A stretch of DNA of 13,307 nucleotides. Origin: an uncultured Clostridia bacterium. GTDB lineage: Bacteria; Bacillota; Clostridia; Oscillospirales; Acutalibacteraceae. The stretch lies in NCBI GenBank assembly GCA_945868935.1, contig CAMBNE010000005.1, positions 1 through 13,307 on the forward strand. Reading direction: 5' to 3'. Positions 7,223 through 13,307 of this stretch are shown here, in pieces. The notes under the pieces are model-generated. The model was not told where the DNA came from. It searched no databases and saw only the letters and a program-made list of their open reading frames with translations. Both the position numbers and the translations under genes were made by a program. How positions within the stretch are numbered: position 1 is the stretch's first letter; each line of letters begins with the position of its first letter.

Positions 7223-7546
7223 ATGACATTTTTTGAAATTTTTGACGAGGTAAAAGCAACATTTATGCAGGCAGACGTAAGCGACTACAGAGGTCACCTT
7301 GCCTTGCAGGTTAATATGACAGGCGAGGGAGAGGGCAGATTTTATGCTGAACTCAGCGACGGGAAATTAAATGTTGAGCCGTATGAATATTACGACAGAG
7401 ATGTACTGTTCATAATCGACTCCAAGGAATTTTTAAAGCTCGTTCACGGTAAGCTCGACCCCGTATTTGCATACACGGTAGGCAAGCTTAAGGTTGAAGG
7501 AGACCTCGGCAAAGCACTTGAAATTCAGAAGTTAATTAAAAAATAA
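7223..7546 (+). CDS. SCP2 sterol-binding-domain protein
   Basis: A 107-residue protein made of one SCP2-like lipid-binding domain, a fold with a hydrophobic tunnel that holds fatty acyl or other lipid molecules. The diagnostic C-terminal half GKLDPVFAYTVGKLKVEGDL (about 76-95) is clear, preceded by the beta-rich segment GEGRFYAELSDGKLNVE. The frame also opens at an ATG at 7208, but the ribosome binding site GAGGAG (7210-7215) overlaps that codon and sits seven bases before the ATG at 7223, which is therefore chosen. It is the last gene of the operon, 30 bases after the ligase gene and ahead of a terminator. It probably binds the hydrophobic substrate or product of the pathway; this role is inferred from context. 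No bacterial paralogue with a settled function is recognised. Confidence 0.88.
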   Translation: MTFFEIFDEVKATFMQADVSDYRGHLALQVNMTGEGEGRFYAELSDGKLNVEPYEYYDRDVLFIIDSKEFLKLVHGKLDPVFAYTVGKLKVEGDLGKALEIQKLIKK

Positions 7547-7562
7547 AAATTTCCTTTAAATC

Positions 7563-7590
7563 AAAAAGCAGGCGAAACCGCCTGCTTTTT
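7563..7590. terminator. Bidirectional terminator between convergent operons
   Basis: A perfect 12-bp stem (AAAAAGCAGGCG at 7563-7574 with 7579-7590) has the loop AAAC. It is followed by T on the plus strand, and its A-run gives a U-run in minus-strand transcripts. With one bulged base the pairing extends to about 7555-7600. It lies between the ends of the SCP2 gene (7546) and the minus-strand ferredoxin-like gene (7603), so it can end both transcripts. Confidence 0.9.
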
Positions 7591-7602
7591 TGATTTTAAA
7601 AA

Positions 7603-8292
7603 TTATATAAATATTTTTGATTTTGTACATTTTTTGTTTTTCAGGTATTTTTTCAAAAGCGGGTTGAATGAAACACTCAAAGCATTTTCAGGGCAGTTTT
7701 TTACACATCGCAAACAGCGTATGCAATTTTTGTTGATATTCTTATCTGTAATTGCTTTTACAGGACAATTTTTCACACATAAATTACATTTGTTGCAATC
7801 ATCAGTACGGTGAATTCTGACGCTGATGCGACTGCGAAGATTAGGAAAAATGCAAGGTAAAACACCTTTTCTTTCTTTTTTAATAATTATTTCTTTCGGG
7901 TGTGCAATCCGCTTTAAAATTGTCTGTAAAATCTCGGAGTCAAATTCGGCAGGCTCGTCAAGGTAAGTGTGTCCTGTCGGTACATAAGCCGCCGCAATAA
8001 CCTTGCCATTTACAAGCTTAGAGCCTTCCTGCAAGACATTTCCGGTTGACATTCTTCCGTATGTAGAAATCAAAACAAAATACTTTGAATTGATTTTCGG
8101 CAAAATCAGCTTTACGGGCTTTGGTATATTTCCGTTATAAACAGGAAAGACAACAATTGATATTTCAGATTCAATACAAGAAATTTTCATCTCCAGAGCT
8201 ATATCTGTGACTTCTGTTTTCAGAGAATCCGAAAAAAATTTTGCAACTGCCCTGCTGTGGCCTGTTCCCGAAAAGCAATAAATACAAATCAT
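7603..8292 (-). CDS. EFR1-type flavodoxin/ferredoxin fusion protein
   Basis: A 229-residue electron-transfer protein with two parts. The N-terminal flavodoxin-like domain (1-about 140) begins ICIYCFSGTGHS, where SGTGHS is the FMN phosphate-binding loop, and continues with VVFPVYNGNIPKP (47-59) and LISTYGRMSTG (74-84). The C-terminal domain carries two [4Fe-4S] motifs: CNKCNLCVKNCP (Cys166, 169, 172, 176) and CIRCLRCVKNCP (Cys190, 193, 196, 200). The tail is lysine-rich. It would pass electrons between ferredoxin-like centres and flavin in the cytoplasm. Its ATG overlaps the stop of the upstream gene (ATGA, four bases) and GGAG lies within that gene's end, implying translational coupling with the PP-loop protein and a shared job. 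The partner enzyme is unknown. Confidence 0.92.
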   Translation of the reverse strand: MICIYCFSGTGHSRAVAKFFSDSLKTEVTDIALEMKISCIESEISIVVFPVYNGNIPKPVKLILPKINSKYFVLISTYGRMSTGNVLQEGSKLVNGKVIAAAYVPTGHTYLDEPAEFDSEILQTILKRIAHPKEIIIKKERKGVLPCIFPNLRSRISVRIHRTDDCNKCNLCVKNCPVKAITDKNINKNCIRCLRCVKNCPENALSVSFNPLLKKYLKNKKCTKSKIFI

Positions 8293-9686
8293 AATTTCTC
8301 CTTCAAAAATTCACACATAATTTCCGTTTCGGGAATTTCTTTCAGAGAGAAACCAAGCGAGTTTTCAATTTCTGATATTGCGTCTTCTCGTGACAGATTG
8401 CGGTTTCTGCTTGCTAATGAAATTTCAACTGCACTGAACGGAATCATTCTGCTTTTGCAATTATAGAATCGCACAAACTGCGAATGTTCCTTGCATTTTT
8501 CAATTTTACAGCTTGTATGCAGACCTTTGCCGTCGTCTTTCGGTGCAACCCAGCCGCACTCGTTTACGATAGTATCCTTGATTTTTCTCCAGTTGTAGCT
8601 TCCGCCGCTGATTTCGTCAAAGTCAAGATGAACAAACGCAGGAATATGACCTGTGCGTGAGGAGTAGCGGATACTGCGTTTAAGCGGCTTAAGCATCTGC
8701 GGAACTTCATTGATTGCCGTCACGATATTCGAAACAAGCTCGTCGGAATAACCTGACAGCTTTTTAATCATATTGTCGCCCTTTGCAAGCTGTTTCATTA
8801 CGGCAAGCGTATGAAACTGACCTTTTTTCAGCGGCGGGTGAAGCGTCAGAACTCGTCCGATGTTGACAAGTGTTTGCAGAAATTTGTTTTGCCAGAAAGT
8901 ATAGGCTATCTTCGGCGCCATACTGTTGTAATAAAGTCCGAGCATTTGTGCAGGCTCATTTCCTGCCATAAAATACGGAACACGGTTTGCAACCATTTCG
9001 GGGTAAAAAAGCACATACGCAAGAGAAGGACAGGCACATGTGTTTTCGCTTATTTCATATAGCTTTCTGTATACCTTACGCAAATCCTCCTGCTTGACCG
9101 ACCTTGTAATAAATTCCACGTTGTCAAAGTGCTTTTTGGCATTTTCTATGCTCTGCCTTGCACTTTCGGACATATATGGAATTTCCCACGTCAGTGCAAG
9201 CACACGTAAATTTTTCACCTTTGCAAGGTAGTACAAAAGATAGGTGGAATCCTTGCCGCCCGTATAGAAAAGTGCAACGTCAAAGCGTGACTTCTTTGCT
9301 CTCGGAATTTCTCTGACAATAGGCACAATGCTTTTCAGCTCTTTTGTGTCGTCGATTGTCTGACACATAGGACACAAGCCGTTTTCGTCAAATTCAATAC
9401 CGGGAATTATAAAGTCGTTTGCACTGCAATTTTTGCAAAACCTTGCCTCGTTAATTGACTCAGGTATTTTTCGTATTTTGTCCGTCATAACAACCTGTTT
9501 GTTTAAAAGTTTTCCAAGTAAATTTAATTCATTTTCACTAAGCTCTTTCGGCAGTGAAGAAATTATTTCAGCCTGTCTGCGTGAGATTTTAATTTTATTT
9601 TTAAACAGGTTTTCTTTGTTCTGTAAGCCGTAGTAAACAAGCTGATTGCCCTTTAGCTTCCAGCGGCTCTGAAGTGAGTAGGTCAT
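8289..9686 (-). CDS. PP-loop ATPase-like protein with cysteine pairs
   Basis: A 465-residue member of the adenine-nucleotide alpha-hydrolase (PP-loop) superfamily. The ATP pyrophosphatase loop is VALFYTGGKDSTYLLYYL (137-154, TGGKDS at 142-147). Before it lies a zinc-ribbon-like pair, CKNC (84-87) and CPMC (105-108), and the ENGLCPMC segment recalls WbpG/PseA-like N-acetyl sugar amidotransferases. More cysteines follow in TCACP (216-220), NECGW (375-379) and HTSCKIEKC (390-398). Family members adenylate a substrate and then add nitrogen or sulfur; which one applies here is not known. The frame extends upstream to 9773, but GGGAG lies seven bases before the ATG at 9686, just after the stop of the ArsC-like gene, so that start is chosen. 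It overlaps the downstream flavodoxin/ferredoxin gene by four bases, pointing to a redox-linked reaction. Confidence 0.8.
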   Translation of the reverse strand: MTYSLQSRWKLKGNQLVYYGLQNKENLFKNKIKISRRQAEIISSLPKELSENELNLLGKLLNKQVVMTDKIRKIPESINEARFCKNCSANDFIIPGIEFDENGLCPMCQTIDDTKELKSIVPIVREIPRAKKSRFDVALFYTGGKDSTYLLYYLAKVKNLRVLALTWEIPYMSESARQSIENAKKHFDNVEFITRSVKQEDLRKVYRKLYEISENTCACPSLAYVLFYPEMVANRVPYFMAGNEPAQMLGLYYNSMAPKIAYTFWQNKFLQTLVNIGRVLTLHPPLKKGQFHTLAVMKQLAKGDNMIKKLSGYSDELVSNIVTAINEVPQMLKPLKRSIRYSSRTGHIPAFVHLDFDEISGGSYNWRKIKDTIVNECGWVAPKDDGKGLHTSCKIEKCKEHSQFVRFYNCKSRMIPFSAVEISLASRNRNLSREDAISEIENSLGFSLKEIPETEIMCEFLKEKL

Positions 9687-9690
9687 TGCT

Positions 9691-10059
9691 TTACTCCCGA
9701 ATAAATTTATTATTGAAGCTGTCTTCCCATTTTTCAGCCTTGAATCCAAGCAGAACCCTGTCGCCGTCAACAAGCACAGGACGTTTTACAAGCATACCGT
9801 TGCTTGCCAATAGCTCGTACTTTTCTTCGTCGCTCATAGTCGGCAGCTTCTCTTTGAGATTCATCGACTTATAAAGCAATCCGCTTGTGTTAAAAAACTT
9901 TTTCAGCTCAAGTCCGCTTTTTTGGTGCCATTCTTTAATTTCTTCTGCTGAGGGATTGTTTTCAACAATGTGTCTGTCGGTGTACGAAAGACCGTTGTCG
10001 TCAAGCCACTTTTTTGCCTTTTTGCAGGTTGTACATTTTGGATATTCTAAAAATAACAT
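9691..10059 (-). CDS. ArsC/Spx-family thioredoxin-fold protein
   Basis: A 122-residue protein of the arsenate-reductase-like (ArsC/Spx/YffB) family. It opens with LEYPKCTTCKKAKKWLDDNG, giving a CxxC pair (Cys9, Cys12) in the thioredoxin-fold position, followed by the helical insert FFNTSGLLYKSMNLKEKL and the conserved LVKRPVLVDGDRVLLGF (90-106), including Arg93-Pro94. AGGAGG lies about seven bases before the ATG. It is first in a three-gene minus-strand operon, and its stop overlaps the ribosome binding region of the PP-loop gene. Members can be arsenate reductases, RNA-polymerase-binding Spx regulators or proteins of unknown role. No arsenic-resistance gene is nearby and the product lacks a clear Spx signature, so neither function is claimed; a thiol-redox role with the two downstream proteins is possible. 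Confidence 0.88.
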   Translation of the reverse strand: MLFLEYPKCTTCKKAKKWLDDNGLSYTDRHIVENNPSAEEIKEWHQKSGLELKKFFNTSGLLYKSMNLKEKLPTMSDEEKYELLASNGMLVKRPVLVDGDRVLLGFKAEKWEDSFNNKFIRE

Positions 10060-10085
10060 AATTAGTCCTCCTTTTTGATTCCTTA

Positions 10086-10114
10086 ATTATAAGATAATAT
10101 TGTAAAAAAATCAA
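10086..10114 (-). promoter_or_regulatory. Promoter of the minus-strand three-gene operon
   Basis: Read on the minus strand, TTGATT (10114-10109) is followed after 17 bases by a perfect TATAAT (10091-10086). Transcription would begin near 10079, about 20 bases before the start codon of the ArsC-like gene, leaving only a short leader with the AGGAGG site. Confidence 0.82.
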
Positions 10115-10143
10115 CATAAATTGTGAATATTATGGTATTATTG

Positions 10144-10172
10144 TTGCAAAATCTGCTTGCTTATTGTATATT
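10144..10172 (+). promoter_or_regulatory. Promoter of sbcDC
   Basis: TTGCAA (10144-10149), a 17-base spacer and TATATT (10167-10172) fit a sigma-A-type promoter pointing at sbcD. It lies back to back with the minus-strand promoter, with about 29 bases between the two -35 boxes. The boxes are less perfect than those of the facing promoter. Confidence 0.6.
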
Positions 10173-10210
10173 ATTATTTAAATATATTTATTTTATCCGG
10201 AAGTGAAATT

Positions 10211-11350
10211 ATGAAATTTATCCACCTCTCCGACCTCCACATAGGTAAGCGTGTAAACGAGTTTTCAATGTATGAGGATCAGGAGTATATACTCTCACAA
10301 ATAATCAAGATAATCGACAGCGAAAAGCCTGACGCTGTTCTGATTGCAGGCGATATTTACGACAAGTCAATTCCGCCGTCGGAAGCTGTGACTTTGTTTG
10401 ACAGATTTCTCTGCCTTTTGTCGGAACGAAATCTACAGGTGTTTGTAATCAGCGGAAACCACGATTCACCCGAACGTCTGTCTTTTGCCTCACGCCTGAT
10501 TGAAAAAAGCGGAGTGCACATTTCACCTGTCTATAACGGACATATCGAGCCGTTTAAAATGAAAGACAAGTACGGTGAAGTGAATATTTATATGCTGCCG
10601 TTTGTTAAGCCTGCAAACGTAAGAAGATTTTTTGACGACAGAGAAATCGCAAGCTATACCGACGCAATAAACGCCGCAATTACGGAAATGAACGTAAACA
10701 GCGAAGAAAGAAATGTTCTTATAACGCACCAGTTTGTGACGGGTGCAAACCGTACCGAATCGGAGGAAATCTCGGTCGGCGGTACGGATAATGTAGACGT
10801 TTCTGTGTTTGACGATTTTGACTACGTTGCCCTCGGACATCTTCACAGACCTCAAAACTGCCTTTCAGAAAGAGTGCGCTACTGCGGAACTCCGCTTAAA
10901 TACTCATTTTCCGAAGCGAATGATAAAAAGTCGGTCACTATAGTTGAGCTTAAAGAAAAGGGAAGTCTTGATGTGCGCACAGCAGACCTCGTGCCAAAGC
11001 ATGATATGCGTGAAATCAAGGGAAAATATGAAGAATTAACTGCAAAAAGCTTTTATGAGAATACCACCTATCAGACAGATTATATGCATATAACGCTAAC
11101 GGATGAAGAGGATATTCCCGACGGTGTCGGCAAACTCCGAACTATTTATCACAACCTTATGAAGCTTGACTACGATAACAAGCGCACACGTTCAAATTCT
11201 CAGATAACAGGCGCACAAAAAGTTGAGGAAAAGTCACCGCTTGAACTGTTTGAGGATTTTTATGAGTTGCAGAACAATCAGCCAATGAGCGAGGAACAGA
11301 GGGAATACATAAGCTCGCTGATTGAAAGCATATGGGAGGAGGAAATATGA
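10211..11350 (+). CDS. sbcD: DNA repair exonuclease subunit SbcD (Mre11-like)
   Basis: The nuclease subunit of the SbcCD complex, a manganese-dependent nuclease that opens hairpins and processes blocked DNA ends. The 379-residue product has the calcineurin-like phosphoesterase motifs in order: HLSDLHIGK (Asp8, His10), LIAGDIYD (Asp48), ISGNHDSPERL (Asn83, His84, Asp85), LITHQF (His173) and ALGHLHRPQ (His210, His212). The frame is open from a TTG at 10157, but GGAAGTGA (10199-10206) precedes the ATG at 10211, which gives the usual N-terminus beginning MKFIHLSDLHIG. Its TGA overlaps the ATG of sbcC (ATGA), as expected for subunits made together. Length and motifs are normal for the family. Confidence 0.97.
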   Translation: MKFIHLSDLHIGKRVNEFSMYEDQEYILSQIIKIIDSEKPDAVLIAGDIYDKSIPPSEAVTLFDRFLCLLSERNLQVFVISGNHDSPERLSFASRLIEKSGVHISPVYNGHIEPFKMKDKYGEVNIYMLPFVKPANVRRFFDDREIASYTDAINAAITEMNVNSEERNVLITHQFVTGANRTESEEISVGGTDNVDVSVFDDFDYVALGHLHRPQNCLSERVRYCGTPLKYSFSEANDKKSVTIVELKEKGSLDVRTADLVPKHDMREIKGKYEELTAKSFYENTTYQTDYMHITLTDEEDIPDGVGKLRTIYHNLMKLDYDNKRTRSNSQITGAQKVEEKSPLELFEDFYELQNNQPMSEEQREYISSLIESIWEEEI

Positions 11351-13307
11351 GACCGATAAAATTAACAATGTCTGCTTTCGGACCGTATGCTGGAGAAACT
11401 GTAGTTGATTTTGAGAAGCTCGGCGAAAACGGAATTTATCTAATCTCAGGCGATACGGGAGCAGGCAAGACGACTGTTTTTGACGGAATTGTCTATGCTT
11501 TGTACGGGGACGCAAGCGGAGAAAAACGTGAGGTGTCAATGCTGCGTTCAAAGTACGCACAGCCTGATACGCCTACCTTTGCAGAGCTTGTTTTCAAGTA
11601 CGCCGATAAGCTGTATACAGTAAGAAGAAATCCTGCCTATATGAGAAAAAAGCTGAAGGGAGAAGGATATACCGAGCAGTCGGCAGACTGTTCTTTTACT
11701 TATCCCGACGGCAGAGTCGTTACAAAAAAGACGGAAGTAGATAATGCTGTAATAAATACTATAGGAATTTCAAAAGACCAGTTTTTACAGATTGCAATGA
11801 TAGCGCAGGGAGATTTCCTTAAATCGCTCACTGCCGGCACAGAAGAAAGAAAAGCAATTTTGCGTTTAATATTCAAAACCGGACGATTTTACACCTTGCA
11901 AGCCAGACTGAAAACCGAAGCAGGCGAAGCTAAAAAGAGTGTAGAAATAGCAAAAGAAGGTATTCAGCAGTACATAGAAGGCATACGTTGTTCGGATAAA
12001 AACCCCCTTGCCTTGAACATTGAAAGGGCAAAGAACAAAGAATTACCGCTTGTTGACGTGATAGTTACGCTTGAAGAGCTTGTTAAGAAAGATGAAAATT
12101 CCGATAAAGAATTAAGCGAAGAAATTACGGAAATTGAAAAACAGCTTGCTCAGGTAAATTCACTCCTCGGAAAAATTGAAGAATACAACAAGGCAAATAC
12201 TGAGCTTGTAAATGTCAGCAAGACTATAAATTCTAAATCGGACGAGCTTGCAAAGGCAAAAGAAATTCTTGACTCTGAAAAAGAAAAGTTCAAAGAAACC
12301 GAAAAATTCAGCAAAGAATCGGCTGAAATCAAGGCTGAGCTGCCACGTTACAGAGAGCTTGAAGCGCAGAGCAAAAAGATTGAATCAACACAAAAACTTC
12401 TCAAAAAAGATGAAAAAAGCCTTGGTGATAAAAATCAACTCCTTGCAGTCAAAAGAGAAAATCTTGAAAAGCTGAAAGCTGAAAAATCAACGCTTGAAAA
12501 AGCAGGCGAAAACAGGGAAAAGCTGATAAGCGAGAAGAGTGCGGCAGAGGAAAAGAAGAAAAATCTTGAAACATTAAAAAAATCACTTAACGATTACACT
12601 GCAATGCTTTCAGACCTCGAAGAAAAGCAGAAAATTTATCTTGAAGCAAGCAATTATGCTCAACAGGCGTTTGAGGATTACAACAGCAAAAACCAAGCTT
12701 TTCTCAACGAACAGGCAGGCATACTTGCCCTTCAGCTTGAAGAAAATTCGCCCTGTCCCGTATGCGGCTCAACAGTCCACCCGAACAAAGCGCAGAAGTC
12801 AGAAACTGCGCCTACGGAACAAGAGCTGAAAAGAGCCAAGCAAAACAGCGACAAAGCACAGTCCGAAGCGGCAAACGCAAGCAACGTGTGTGCTGTAATC
12901 AAGGGTAAAGCCGAAACGGCAAAATCTAATATTGAAAACCAACTTGAAAAGCTAATCGGTGACGCTGATATTAATTCTTCAAAAGAAAAAATAATCAGCC
13001 TAATAAAAAAGCTTACCGAGCTTATCACAAAACTTGATTGTGAAATCACGGCTGAGGAGAATAAAATCAAGAGAAAATCTGAGCTTGAAACGATAATTCC
13101 GAAAACCGAGAGTGAAACGGAAAATCTCAAAAATGATATTGCAAGCCTTGAAACGAACATCGCATCCTACAAGGCTTCTCTTAAGGAAATTACAGAACAG
13201 CTTAAAACGCTTAAAAGCAGTCTTTGCTTTGCCGACAAAAATGCGGCTGAGAAGAAGATTTGTGAGCTTGAGAGCAAGGCTGAAATTCTTAAAAAGTCCT
13301 TTGAAAA
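11347..13307 (+). CDS. sbcC: SbcC ATPase subunit (Rad50-like), partial at window end
   Basis: The ATPase subunit of SbcCD, an SMC-like protein whose ATP-driven head controls the SbcD nuclease. The first 653 codons are in view and the frame stays open to the window edge, so the C-terminal half (second coiled coil, ABC signature, Walker B) is missing. Seen are the N-terminal KLTMSAFGPYAGE, Walker A GDTGAGKT (35-42, Lys41), the Q-loop region FLQIAMIAQGDFL (Gln154), a long Lys/Glu/Leu-rich coiled coil from about 180, and the zinc hook CPVC (Cys470, Cys473), which joins two SbcC molecules at the apex. The start overlaps the sbcD stop by four bases, with GGAGGAGG just before it. A full-length protein would be about 1,000 residues, which agrees with a hook near 470. 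No frameshift was seen on translation through the visible part. Confidence 0.96.
   Translation, partial: MRPIKLTMSAFGPYAGETVVDFEKLGENGIYLISGDTGAGKTTVFDGIVYALYGDASGEKREVSMLRSKYAQPDTPTFAELVFKYADKLYTVRRNPAYMRKKLKGEGYTEQSADCSFTYPDGRVVTKKTEVDNAVINTIGISKDQFLQIAMIAQGDFLKSLTAGTEERKAILRLIFKTGRFYTLQARLKTEAGEAKKSVEIAKEGIQQYIEGIRCSDKNPLALNIERAKNKELPLVDVIVTLEELVKKDENSDKELSEEITEIEKQLAQVNSLLGKIEEYNKANTELVNVSKTINSKSDELAKAKEILDSEKEKFKETEKFSKESAEIKAELPRYRELEAQSKKIESTQKLLKKDEKSLGDKNQLLAVKRENLEKLKAEKSTLEKAGENREKLISEKSAAEEKKKNLETLKKSLNDYTAMLSDLEEKQKIYLEASNYAQQAFEDYNSKNQAFLNEQAGILALQLEENSPCPVCGSTVHPNKAQKSETAPTEQELKRAKQNSDKAQSEAANASNVCAVIKGKAETAKSNIENQLEKLIGDADINSSKEKIISLIKKLTELITKLDCEITAEENKIKRKSELETIIPKTESETENLKNDIASLETNIASYKASLKEITEQLKTLKSSLCFADKNAAEKKICELESKAEILKKSFE

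Noticed and set aside
28-7546. Functional link between glycogen branching and the carrier-protein operon
   Set aside because: A strong terminator and a separate promoter divide them, and no shared substrate is evident; adjacency alone is not enough.
9691-10059. Arsenic resistance locus built around an ArsC-like gene
   Set aside because: No ArsR, ArsB/Acr3 or ArsA is nearby, and this family includes many proteins that are not arsenate reductases; the neighbours point to other redox work.
12248-13160. Small open frames in other registers over the sbcC coiled coil (for example 12248-12475 and 12732-13160 minus)
   Set aside because: Lys/Glu-rich coiled-coil DNA readily leaves alternative frames open; the sbcC frame is continuous from 11347 to the window end with Walker A and zinc hook in register.
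1-13307. CRISPR array, insertion sequence, phage or toxin-antitoxin module
   Set aside because: No direct-repeat/spacer pattern, transposase, integrase, terminal inverted repeats or typical toxin-antitoxin pair was seen on either strand.

Overview
The window looks like a chromosomal segment from a low-to-moderate GC Gram-positive anaerobe, most likely a gut Clostridia member near Ruminococcus/Oscillospiraceae. This is inferred from strong AGGAGG ribosome binding sites, codon choice, a flavodoxin/ferredoxin fusion of a type common in these anaerobes, and a glycogen branching enzyme with a lysine-rich tail. The genus is a judgement from style, not a proven assignment. No rRNA, tRNA, CRISPR array, insertion sequence or phage gene was seen.

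Layout. (1) 28-2121, plus strand: glycogen branching enzyme GlgB, closed by a strong hairpin terminator. (2) 2173-2442: non-coding DNA ending in a good promoter and an imperfect palindrome that overlaps the start of a TetR-family gene's leader. (3) 2443-7546, plus strand: a tightly packed six-gene operon coding for a TetR regulator, a membrane-anchored alpha/beta hydrolase, a stand-alone condensation-domain protein, a stand-alone acyl carrier protein, an AMP-forming acyl ligase and an SCP2 lipid-binding protein. (4) 7563-7590: a hairpin terminator shared by convergent transcripts. (5) 10059-7603, minus strand: a three-gene operon coding for an ArsC/Spx-fold protein, a PP-loop ATPase with cysteine pairs and a flavodoxin/2x[4Fe-4S] protein. 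(6) 10086-10172: back-to-back divergent promoters. (7) 10211-13307, plus strand: sbcD and the first 653 codons of sbcC, which runs off the window.

The most interesting region is the six-gene operon. It has the parts of a minimal, fully dissociated NRPS-like or lipid-conjugating pathway. A ligase would activate a carboxylic acid as an acyl-adenylate and load it on the carrier protein. The condensation protein would transfer it to an unknown acceptor. The hydrolase could release, edit or turn over the product, the SCP2 protein could hold a hydrophobic intermediate, and the TetR protein could switch the operon in response to a ligand. No phosphopantetheinyl transferase, amino-acid-selecting NRPS adenylation module or exporter lies in the window, so the substrate, acceptor and product are unknown.

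The minus-strand trio (dithiol thioredoxin-fold protein, ATP pyrophosphatase-like protein, flavin/iron-sulfur protein) looks like a second small uncharacterised redox or group-transfer system. The remaining genes (glgB, sbcDC) are ordinary housekeeping functions.
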